From Rhodobacter capsulatus (GTDB lineage Bacteria; Pseudomonadota; Alphaproteobacteria; Rhodobacterales; Rhodobacteraceae), in NCBI RefSeq assembly GCF_005144475.1, contig NZ_SWJZ01000010.1, positions 1-55,743 on the forward strand: DNA of 55,743 nt. The letters are read 5' to 3'. This document shows positions 40,093-48,313 of this stretch, in pieces. The notes under the pieces were generated by a model. The model saw nothing but the letters and a program-made list of their open reading frames with translations, had not been told where the DNA came from and did not search any database. Numbering within the stretch: position 1 is the first letter of the stretch; each line of letters opens with the position of its first letter. Position numbers and translations under genes: made by a program.

Positions 40093-41907
40093 ATGGGTGG
40101 CGAACTGCCGATATGGCTTCACAACTTCGACTCCGAGCAATTCCTGAGGGCTCTGGAACAACAACTGGCTGTTGCTCTGCAACCGATAGTGGATGCCAGC
40201 ACAGGGAGCGTTGTCGCGCACGAGGCATTGATGCGCGGCTTCGACGACCTTGGCTTTCCCAACCCGGGCGCACTGCTGGACAGCGCCGCCGAGCGCAAAC
40301 GGCTGTTCGAAGCCGATTGCTGCGTCATCTCGAAAGCCATGATCGGGAGGGCACATCTGTGTCCGGCAGAAGCCGGGCATCTGTTCCTCAATCTCGATGG
40401 ACGCAATCTGGGGCAGTGGCGGTCCCTGCGCACCTTTCTGGAGTTGCGCTGCGAACAGCTCGGCCTTGGACCGCATGACCTTTGCATCGAGCTGTCCGAA
40501 GCGCATCAGCCGCTTGAGCCGGAAGCCTTCGAAGAAGCCGTCCGTGGTCTGCGCGCCGCAGGGTTCCAGATCGCCATCGACGATTTCGGCACCGGCGTTT
40601 CGGGCATGCAGATGCTCTATCAGGCCGCGCCCGACTTCATCAAGATCGACAAGTTCTTCATCAAGTCGATGCCGAGCGATGCGAAGAAACGGCTGCTTGT
40701 CGGCTCGATCGTGGATCTGGCCCATACGCTGGGTAGCCGGGTGATCGCCGAAGGTGTCGAGACAATCGAGCAACTGATCTGTTGCCGGGACGCCAATTGT
40801 GATCTCGTTCAAGGCTATCTGATCGCGCGTCCCGCGGTCGATCCGAGCGAGCTGGAATCCGGCTATGCGGACCGCATCAATGCCGGTGCCGCGCCCGTCG
40901 AAACCAGCGACGGCCTGATGGTCGACAAGTTCATCGAGGATGTGCCAACCCTGCAGGAAGACACACTGCTTGCGGTCTTCTTCGACCAGCTGACGCGTTA
41001 TCCGGGTCGCAATGTCTATCCGGTGCTTGGTCATGACGGGCTGCCGCGCGGGGCGGTCCGCGAAAGCGACGTGAAGCAGCTGTTGCATTCCCCCTTCGGG
41101 CGGGATCTGGCGCGCAACCGATCGATAGGGATGACGATCCGCGACTTCATTCGGCCGATCCCGACGCTCGAAAGCACCTCGCCGATCGCGCAACGACTTG
41201 ATCTGATTGCTGATCGCGCCGAGGATGGCGTCGTCGTCACGAACGCGCTGCGGTATCGGGGCTACATGTCTTCGGGCGCCCTGCTGAAGCTTGCAAACGA
41301 AGTGCGGTTGCAGCAGGCGACGGCGCAAAATCCTCTTACGCGCCTGCCCGGAAACAGCGCCATTGCCGGATTTCTGGAGCGATGTATGACGCATGTCGCC
41401 GCACCGCGACTGGTCGCCTATATCGACATCGATCATTTCAAACCCTTCAACGACCGCTACGGGTTCGAAATGGGGGATCGGGCGATCCTGATCTTGGCGT
41501 CGATCCTGAAGTCGCTCGAGCGCGATCACGCGGCGTTTGCAGGGCATATCGGCGGCGATGATTTCTTTCTGGGAGCCGACGGCCCGGCCTGCCGCCCTCT
41601 GGCCAGGATCCTCGAAACGATCGGGGAGCGGTTTGGCCATGTCGCCGAAAGTCTCTACAGCCCCGAGGACCGTGCGGCCGGGTTCATCGAAGGCCGCGCA
41701 CGCGACGGAACCTTGACCCGGTTTCCGCTCTTGTCCTGCACCGTTGCTGCGCTGCGGTTGGAGCCAGGATACCGGCCCCAGGCGACGCTTGAACTCACGA
41801 CACGGCTGACCAAATTGAAATCGCTAGCCAGAGAGCGCCAGGCGAGCCTGCAGATGGAAACGCGCGGTCCGGCACCCGACCCGGCCCTTGCGGGCGCGCT
41901 CAGCTAG
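40093..41907 (+). CDS. Cyclic-di-GMP protein, EAL-CBS-GGDEF order
   Basis: A 604-residue cytosolic protein. An EAL phosphodiesterase domain comes first (residues about 15-250) with HEALMRG, FLNLDGR, IDDFGTG, and EGVET and so looks active. Two CBS repeats (about 270-395) follow, then a GGDEF domain (about 410-580) with IDIDHFKPFN and, at 487-491, GGDDF for GGDEF. GGDDF occurs in both active and inactive cyclases. CBS domains usually bind adenine nucleotides. No membrane segments. The order EAL before GGDEF is the less usual one. It stands alone, reading toward the IS element. Confidence 0.9.
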   Translation: MGGELPIWLHNFDSEQFLRALEQQLAVALQPIVDASTGSVVAHEALMRGFDDLGFPNPGALLDSAAERKRLFEADCCVISKAMIGRAHLCPAEAGHLFLNLDGRNLGQWRSLRTFLELRCEQLGLGPHDLCIELSEAHQPLEPEAFEEAVRGLRAAGFQIAIDDFGTGVSGMQMLYQAAPDFIKIDKFFIKSMPSDAKKRLLVGSIVDLAHTLGSRVIAEGVETIEQLICCRDANCDLVQGYLIARPAVDPSELESGYADRINAGAAPVETSDGLMVDKFIEDVPTLQEDTLLAVFFDQLTRYPGRNVYPVLGHDGLPRGAVRESDVKQLLHSPFGRDLARNRSIGMTIRDFIRPIPTLESTSPIAQRLDLIADRAEDGVVVTNALRYRGYMSSGALLKLANEVRLQQATAQNPLTRLPGNSAIAGFLERCMTHVAAPRLVAYIDIDHFKPFNDRYGFEMGDRAILILASILKSLERDHAAFAGHIGGDDFFLGADGPACRPLARILETIGERFGHVAESLYSPEDRAAGFIEGRARDGTLTRFPLLSCTVAALRLEPGYRPQATLELTTRLTKLKSLARERQASLQMETRGPAPDPALAGALS

Positions 41908-42017
41908 TCACGGGAAGGACCCCAAGCACCGTCGTTTCGATGCGGTCCTGATCGGAAAGCGGTCGCCCTGCGGCGTTGAACCGCCCCGGGTTTACCGGAG
42001 GGTGATTTGTTCAACGA

Positions 42018-42925
42018 CTATGCGACCATATCGAGGACGTTCAGGTTTGCATAGAAGGCTTCCTCTGCTTCTGCGGGGGTGATGTATCCGATTGGGCCGA
42101 GCAGGCGGCGGTTGTTATACCAATCGACCCATTTCAGCGTTTCCCACTCGACGTCACGGACCGATTTCTAGGGGCCGAGCTGGTTGATGACCTCCGTTTT
42201 GAAAAGCCCGATGACGCATTCGGCGAGCGCATTATCGTAGGAAACGCCGACCGTCCCGACCGAGGGATCGATGTCGGCCTCCACCAGCCGCTCAGTGTAT
42301 TTGATCGACAGATATTGCGACCCGCGGTCTGAATGATGGATCAGGTCTTTGTTATCAGGCGTTTTTCTTTGCCAGATCGCTTGTTCCAAAGCATCGAGAA
42401 CGAACTGTGTCGTCATCGACGTCGAGGCCCACCACCCTACGATACGGCGCGCAAAGACGTCGATGACGAACGCGACATAGACCGTCCCGGACCACGTCGG
42501 CACGTAGGTGAAATCCGACACCCAAAGCTGATTGGGGCGCTGCGCCGTGAACTGCCGGTTCACCTTGTCGTCCGGGCAGGGCTGCGCGGTGTCAGGGTTC
42601 GTGGTGATGATCTTCTTGCCGCGAACCACGCCCTGGATCCCCAAGACGCGCATCAATCGCTCGACCGTGCATCGGGCGACATCCTCACCGTCGCGGCGCA
42701 GAACATGGCCCGGATCTTTCGCGCGCCGTAGAGCTTGCGGTTTTCTTCCCAAGCTGCGTCGATCTTGAGGCAGAGGGCGGCATCCGACTTGGCCCGGGCA
42801 GACGCCCGGGACGGGTCGCGGGCGATGGCGCGCCGCTCATAGTAGGTCGACGGGGCAATCTGCAGCAGTCTGCACATCGACTCGACCCCGTAAGATCCTC
42901 GGTGTTCGTCAATGAAAGCAGTCAC
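42018..42925 (-). pseudogene. IS3 orfB transposase, frameshift and stop
   Basis: The integrase-type transposase starts with GTGA overlap on orfA (VTAFIDEHRGSYG). A frameshift near 42714 follows LYGARKI, and the next frame resumes HVLRRDGEDVARCTVERLMR. DDE residues are visible in LWVSDFTYV, HHSDRGSQY and NALAECVIG. A TAG at 42168-42170 stands where related proteins have tryptophan (LGPWKSV), then the C-terminal part runs to 42018. Confidence 0.9.
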
Positions 42926-43303
42926 TTGCGAAACGGGCGGTCGAGCTCCGCCATCGCAAAATATGCGGACGCCTTCTTCAGGATCTCGTTGGCCTACCGG
43001 AGCTCGCGAACCTCGCGCTCAAGCTCCTTGATCCGGTTCGGCGGGAAAACGATTCACTGGATCGTTTTCTTATCCGCCTCACTTCTCAGCAGTGGTCGCG
43101 CCCGGCCGTTCGCCGCCATCGCGCTGGACCTGGCGGGCCCAAACACGAAGGCTGTCTGGCGCACAGCCCAATTTGCCTGCGATCGCCGTCAGCGCCGCAG
43201 CTTCGCTCCGATATTCGGCGCGGTGTTCCAAGAGAAGCCGAACCGCGCGTTCACGGAATTCCGGGGAATAAGGCTTCGTGGTCTTCTTCTGTTTCTGTTC
43301 CAT
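42922..43303 (-). pseudogene. IS3 orfA, frameshift and two stops
   Basis: Starts MEQKQKKTTKPYSPEFRERA, the OrfA helix-turn-helix region. After ATTAEK one base shifts the frame near 43082. In the restored frame EADKKTIQ is followed by a TGA (43054-43056) in place of a tryptophan and, after VRELR, by a TAG (42995-42997) in place of glutamine. It ends with RPFRK at 42922. Confidence 0.9.
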
Positions 43304-43354
43304 AACGGGCAAGTCTCCGAGAGTTTTGCCCTCCGGTAAACCCGGGGCGGTTCA

Positions 43355-45017
43355 GCTCGCCTGGACCCCCGAGAACACCGGTGATCGAGAGCATCAGTTC
43401 CGCGGGCAGACCTTCCACGCCAAGGCCGTGAAAGAAACCACGGTGCGCGGGTGTCCGATTTGCCTGCGCCAGGACTCGGAGAGCGCCGACGGTCCCCCCG
43501 CTGAGTCCATGGCCCTCCGCGGCCACTGGATGCTTCGCCCGGCGACCATCTGCCTCCACCACCGCCATCCGCTCGTTCCGCTCTGACAGGAAGCGGAACC
43601 GGTGCGCCGATATGACACTGCCGCGCGTTTCGCCGAAATTGCCGAGGCCGTGCTATCGGGCTCGTTGGACAGACCTTTGCGGGATGCGTCCCCGTTCGAG
43701 CATTGGTTCGAGACGCGCCTGGCAATCGAGCACGATTCTCAGGGCAACTGGCTGGATCAGTTTTCGCTCTACCCGGCCGCGCATTTCTGTGAGCTGCTGG
43801 GACGCGCAGCCTTTGCGACCAAAATCCCGAAATGGAAAAAGATGCCACCGGAGCGGCTCTGGTGCTGTTTTGATCTCGGATACACCTTCGCCAGCAAGGG
43901 CGAGGAACATATCCGCGATGCCCTCTCGCAGCTGCAGCAGCTGATCGGAACACCGACAGACGGTCCAAAGAAGAAGTTCGGTGACCTCTATGACAGGCTC
44001 GCGCACGATCTTACGGGAGAGGATTACCGTCCCTTTCGCGATCTGTTGCGCGACCACATCGCGACGACATGGCCACTTGGGCCGGGCGACGCCTTGATGG
44101 GCGAACCTGTCCTTGAGCGCCGAGTGCATTCCGTTCTGACGGCTGCGCGCGAAACCGGAATCGATGCGCGGCGGCTGCGCAAGCTTTTGTCCGAGGCGGG
44201 CTGGGTCAAGCCTGCCGGCGAAGGTCGCGAAGACGCCTGGGAGCTGTTCGATGCCGTCGCGGCCGCACCGTTTCTGCAGTCACTCGGATCCGGGGTGAAT
44301 GCCCCGGAATTGCGTGAGAAGCTCTCGATCTCACGGTCACAGTTCGACCTGCTGCGACAGGACGGATATTTTGCGCCGACCCTGGGCGGGGACGGGCACA
44401 AGCCGCTTTGGGATATTCAGGCCGGGCGATCTTTCATCGATGGCTTGCTGACTGGCGCCACACCGATTTACGTACCCATGCATGACTGGAGCGATATTGC
44501 GTCGGCTGCGCAGCGCCTGAAGATCCGCCCCGGGCAGATCGTCAGCATGATCGAGGGCCGGAAGCTGACACGGGTTGGAAAGCACCTCGGGCGTGACGGG
44601 TATGCGGCGATTCTGGTGGATGTCGCCGAGGTCGAACGCAGGCTGGAACGACCGGAGGCCAAGGGGCTGAGCATCGAGTTGTTCGCAAAGACCGCCGGGT
44701 TGCGCCATCGCACGGCGATGAGGCTGGTCCGGGACGGTCACGTTCCGACGACCGAAGGCATGAACCCGAAGACGAAGGCGAAGCAACGTTTCCTCTCGCC
44801 CGCCGACATCGATGCCTTCCATCGTCGCTTCGTGACGCTCCGCCACCTCGCCGCACTTCTCGGGCTTTCTTGGCAATCCCTGCGCACAATTCTGAAAGAC
44901 GCCAGCGTCGCCCCATTTGCTCCGGATGGCGAAGATATCGGCGCGATCTTCGAGTGGGAGGTGATCGAGAAGCTGTTCTGTTGCAGGTGGCCCACACCAA
45001 TAAGGCGAGTTCCCTGA
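43355..45017 (+). pseudogene. tniQ: TniQ-family protein, N-terminus lost at the IS, one nonsense codon
   Basis: The frame reads out of the IS with HQFRGQTFHAKAVKETTVRGCPICLRQD and later HWMLRPATICLHHRHPLVPL (positions 43395-43583), the zinc-ribbon part of TniQ/TnsD (C-x2-C ... C-x2-H). A TGA at 43584-43586 interrupts it and the same frame goes on for 470 residues to 45017. Its C-terminus has the same layout as the intact TniQ at 45417-47267 (RFLSPADIDAFHRRFVTLRH against RLSPVDVELFAKTYVSLRR). About 85-90 N-terminal residues are missing. It converges on the intact tni operon. Confidence 0.85.
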
Positions 45018-45166
45018 ACGGGCCTGAGGAGACAGGAGGCGGAAGTTCTCGATGAACTTCTGCGCCACCTATCCCCTTGTAATAAAATCTTATATTGAGG
45101 CGAGCACATAGCAAGAGACTGCGAGAATGCCGCTTCTGGCTACCTGCCCACCTCGAATTTGCCGAG

Positions 45167-45340
45167 TTTGCGCACGCTTCTAGATTTTATTTGCGCACGC
45201 TATTCCCTTATCTGGCTGCTGTCTCGACCGACTAAATTTTTCCTTTTGCCAAAACCTAACCCATTGAAATATATAAATACACCCCTGCCCCCGACCAACG
45301 ATCTGGCCTTTTTGTAGGCTAAATTTTTCCTTTGGCAAAT
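45167..45340. repeat. Direct repeats, candidate transposon-end binding sites
   Basis: TTTGCGCACGCT occurs at 45167 and 45190 (23 bp apart) and CTAAATTTTTCCTTT at 45232 and 45319 (87 bp apart), all in one orientation. The stretch is A+T-rich compared with its surroundings. Short direct repeats behind tniQ are what the end of a Tn7/Tn5053-type element looks like (transposase binding sites). I could not find the matching inverted set on the other side. The gap 45018-45416 holds no gene. Confidence 0.5.
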
Positions 45341-45364
45341 TCCCTGCCCGGTCGGCCGTTGGCA

Positions 45365-45392
45365 ACAAAAAAGCCGCCCGGAAGGGCGGCTT
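45365..45392 (-). terminator. Terminator after tniQ
   Basis: GCCGCCC-GGAA-GGGCGGC with a six-T run on the minus strand, 24 bp past the tniQ stop. The hairpin and about 35 bp beyond it recur at 24909-24990. Confidence 0.9.
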
Positions 45393-45416
45393 CAGGAAGA
45401 GTTTGCTCGGCAGGCG

Positions 45417-47267
45417 CTACATCAGGCCGTAAATCCCGGGAGGCAGATCACGACGGCGATAAAGCTCCACGCCAAGTTCCATCGGATCGACGATCGGCTG
45501 GCATCCCTGATCGGACAGCTTTTTTACCAGGGTATTCCTGCTGATCTGGGTCTCACGCGACAACCGCCGCAGGGACACATAGGTCTTTGCGAACAGCTCG
45601 ACGTCGACCGGTGACAATCGGGGCTGCCCGGTCGAGGAAACCTCATGGACCCGAAGCCGCGTCACACCGACCGCGCCGTCGATCAAACGCAAGATCACGG
45701 GGCTGGGGATGTCGAGACTCATGCTGACCGCCGAAAGAGAGAGCGTCTTGACAGGGACATCGGGGGTCGTGGCGGTGACGATCTCGGCGGGATCGAGGTG
45801 AAGCGCATAGCAGCCAAAGACGTCCCGCAGGCGCACCACCCGCTTCAGTTTCCCTTCGAGGATCATGCGATAAATGCCGTCGGTGCTGACGCGAGTCTTT
45901 TGCGCGGCAACATCGATGCTGACCCACCCTTCGGGGACATCGTCGACGTCACGGGCACGATCCCGAAGCTTGGCGAGGAACGCGTCGGCGTCGGGCGCCA
46001 GGACCTGGGCGCCATATTTGTGCTGGGCACTGAGTTTCAGGTCGATTTGCGGCAAGATCCCTGCGGAAATCAGCTGCCGCACCTGCCCGCGCGAGGCGTT
46101 GATGTAGCCGGGAAGACGAACGATCGGGATCGCTTGGAGGACCGGTTGGACAATCCTGTTGGCCTCCACCGCATCGAAGGTTCCACCGGTGCGGGCTGCC
46201 GTGTCGTCGACGAGGCCGTGGGACACCAGCAGGCTGCGCAGCGTACTCGCATGCAGCTTGGTCTCGGCCGCGAGCGACGCGATGCTGTGCCGCCGCCGGG
46301 TCACGACGACCTCGCCGCAAACAGGCTTGCCCGGGGCGACTTCGCTCGTATCGAGAATGTATTCCCGCACCGCATGGCGAATGGGCCCGGGATCCTTGCG
46401 GTTCTTCGAGAACTGAAGCCATTGGTAGAGACGCCCGAACCGCTGCTGCGGGCCTGCCTTGCGGCTCAGCTTGCCAGGGGAGCGGCTGCGTTCCTCGACA
46501 AGGCCAAGGGCCTCGCGAATGCCCATCTCGCCGCGGGCGACGAACGGAAAGCCCGCTTCGGCCGCCTCGTCCCAATCCTTCGGGCTGAGGAGATCCAGAT
46601 TGGGCTTCGTCCCGAAGGCGAGGATCACCCCCAACATTTCGGTCGCCCGCGCCGCCTGATCGATGCGCTGCCCGTCGAGCCAGTCGGGGCCTGTGCGCCC
46701 CTCGAGCCGGTCGATGACATAGCGTTGCAACATCGCCGGTTTGCGCGCTTGCAGGCTGTCGCGCAGGGCTTCGAGTTGGGCGCCGGTCTCGGGCACGATC
46801 AGCGCCATCTGGCGCGCGCGATCCAGCCAATCGGTTTTCGGACGATCGATCAGCGGCAACTCGTGATCCGGGCACACGCGGATGGGCCGCAAGAGCCAAA
46901 GCAGACGACCGCGACGGTGCAGCCGGCTGTTTCCGCGGGCATCGTCCTCCAGCAGGCAGGCCGGGCAAAAGCCGGTGTCCGACCCGCGCAAGAATTCCGC
47001 CATGAAGATCTCGCCGCGCAACATGTAGCGCCGCCATTCCAGGGTGCGCATGGCATTGCGCACCAACTGTGCCGGGTCGTGGCCGGTACGCTCCGCGAGA
47101 AGGTCGATCGCCGCATCCGTCGCCTTGTCGAGATCATCAAGCGGCAATCCGATATCGTTCAGGAACGGCACCAGGCTCTCGCCCGTGTGCAGGGCCGCAA
47201 GCCGCGTGGCCCAGGACATCAGGGTTTCATCTGCGGCAATCGGCAGGAAAGGCACGAGATGGCTCAT
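45417..47267 (-). CDS. tniQ: TniQ/TnsD-family target-site protein
   Basis: A 616-residue protein beginning MSHLVPFLPIAADETLMSWA. The N-terminal TniQ domain (residues 1-150) has the zinc-ribbon ligands C101-x2-C104 and C132-x2-H135 with LLWLLRPIRVCPDHELPL. The rest holds several helix-turn-helix-like segments (for example VAAQKTRVSTDGIYRMILEG). TniQ/TnsD proteins bind the target DNA and call in the TniB/TnsC ATPase. It overlaps tniB by ATGA and ends the operon with a terminator. Its length puts it nearer TnsD than short TniQ, which suggests sequence-specific targeting. Confidence 0.9.
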   Translation of the reverse strand: MSHLVPFLPIAADETLMSWATRLAALHTGESLVPFLNDIGLPLDDLDKATDAAIDLLAERTGHDPAQLVRNAMRTLEWRRYMLRGEIFMAEFLRGSDTGFCPACLLEDDARGNSRLHRRGRLLWLLRPIRVCPDHELPLIDRPKTDWLDRARQMALIVPETGAQLEALRDSLQARKPAMLQRYVIDRLEGRTGPDWLDGQRIDQAARATEMLGVILAFGTKPNLDLLSPKDWDEAAEAGFPFVARGEMGIREALGLVEERSRSPGKLSRKAGPQQRFGRLYQWLQFSKNRKDPGPIRHAVREYILDTSEVAPGKPVCGEVVVTRRRHSIASLAAETKLHASTLRSLLVSHGLVDDTAARTGGTFDAVEANRIVQPVLQAIPIVRLPGYINASRGQVRQLISAGILPQIDLKLSAQHKYGAQVLAPDADAFLAKLRDRARDVDDVPEGWVSIDVAAQKTRVSTDGIYRMILEGKLKRVVRLRDVFGCYALHLDPAEIVTATTPDVPVKTLSLSAVSMSLDIPSPVILRLIDGAVGVTRLRVHEVSSTGQPRLSPVDVELFAKTYVSLRRLSRETQISRNTLVKKLSDQGCQPIVDPMELGVELYRRRDLPPGIYGLM

Positions 47268-48226
47268 TTTTTCAGCTTCCATTGCCGGGGGTCGGTGCCT
47301 TCGGTCAAATCGATGCTGGCCCATTTGATGGCCAGGAACGGGTTGCAGTCGGGGCCCTTGCTCTCGACCGCCGCCCACGCCTCGGCGAAGTGCGCCAACG
47401 TCAGGCGATCGTCGCCATGGCGCAACGCTTCCTCGATCGTATTGAGGGTGTTTTCGATGCACATCCCGAACCGATACCGGCTGGCGTAGATCAACCGGGG
47501 CACGACATCGACCTCGGGCGGGGCGATATCCGCACAGCGGCAGAAATCGACGATCAACTGCTGCAGCTTGTCGCCCTCCGTCGGCGCCGTCACCGGGGAC
47601 AATTCAAGCTTGGCGAAACGACGGTTTTTCTGGCCCTCGAAGGCCACGATCTCATGCAGGATCGGGATGCCGGACAAGAGCAAGATCACCGGCGGATCCG
47701 CCTCGAGAAGCGACTTGAAGGCGCACAGGATATCCATGATCTCTTCGACCGACCCGTTCGAGCGCAGATCGTGCGCCTCATCGATCAGCAGCACCACGAC
47801 ACCAAGGGCGGCAAGGCGGTGGCGCACGAGCCGCCAGATGCTCCAGCGTTCGCGCCGCTCGGAAACATCGGGGTAACCGCTCACGCGCAGGATTTCGCAG
47901 CCAAGGGCCTTGAGGGTGGCGGGGCTCGGAACGGTGACGGCGAGGTAGCGCGGGCCACCCGGGGCGCCGAGCCCGAGCGCGGGGTGGGTCTTCAGGACGT
48001 GATCGATGATGGTGGACTTGCCGTCGCCGGGATGGCCGGTGACGACGATCCCACGGGCCTCCCGACCGCCACTGAACCGCACGGGAACGGCAATGGGGGC
48101 GCCGTCCGCATTGCGGCGCAACAGGCGGTCGATTTCGTGGCGCACCTCCGCGTCCCGATGGGTGGTCACGAACTTGTGGCGCAAGATTTCAAGGATGTTG
48201 TCGATCTCGAATTCGGACTTGAGCAT
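47264..48226 (-). CDS. tniB: TniB/TnsC-family AAA+ ATPase
   Basis: A 320-residue transposition regulator ATPase. Walker A is TGHPGDGKST and Walker B VVLLIDEAHDL. Sensor-1 is in LLLSGIPIL. I chose ATG 48226 (MLKSEFEIDNIL), with GAGG seven bases ahead; another ATG is 12 bp upstream. It transmits the target signal from TniQ to the TniA transposase. It lies 87 bp behind tniA and overlaps tniQ. Confidence 0.92.
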   Translation of the reverse strand: MLKSEFEIDNILEILRHKFVTTHRDAEVRHEIDRLLRRNADGAPIAVPVRFSGGREARGIVVTGHPGDGKSTIIDHVLKTHPALGLGAPGGPRYLAVTVPSPATLKALGCEILRVSGYPDVSERRERWSIWRLVRHRLAALGVVVLLIDEAHDLRSNGSVEEIMDILCAFKSLLEADPPVILLLSGIPILHEIVAFEGQKNRRFAKLELSPVTAPTEGDKLQQLIVDFCRCADIAPPEVDVVPRLIYASRYRFGMCIENTLNTIEEALRHGDDRLTLAHFAEAWAAVESKGPDCNPFLAIKWASIDLTEGTDPRQWKLKK

Positions 48227-48313
48227 TTTCGGCCTCATTTCTGCAGGGGGACTTCGGACCGCGTGACGCGGCCCCGATGACAAGCGGCCGCCCTGGGGTG
48301 GCCGCGAAAAGGG

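Larger units (their letters stand above)
41977..43354. mobile_element. IS3-family insertion sequence, 1378 bp, inactive
   Basis: Both ends carry a perfect 26-bp terminal inverted repeat, beginning TGAACCGCCCCGGGTTTACC (41977-42002 and 43329-43354). Two overlapping minus-strand frames, orfA and orfB, are the IS3 pattern, but each is broken. The 3-4 bases outside the ends differ (left CGT, right GCT), so no target duplication remains. The left flank does not continue the tniQ gene seen on the right, so a deletion next to the IS is likely. Confidence 0.95.

Noticed and set aside
43046-43068. AAAACGAT-N7-ATCGTTTT as a foreign insertion in the IS
   Set aside because: Reading the shifted frame gives EADKKTIQ, then a stop, then IVFPPNRIKELER, a continuous OrfA sequence, so it is native coding DNA with a stop codon.
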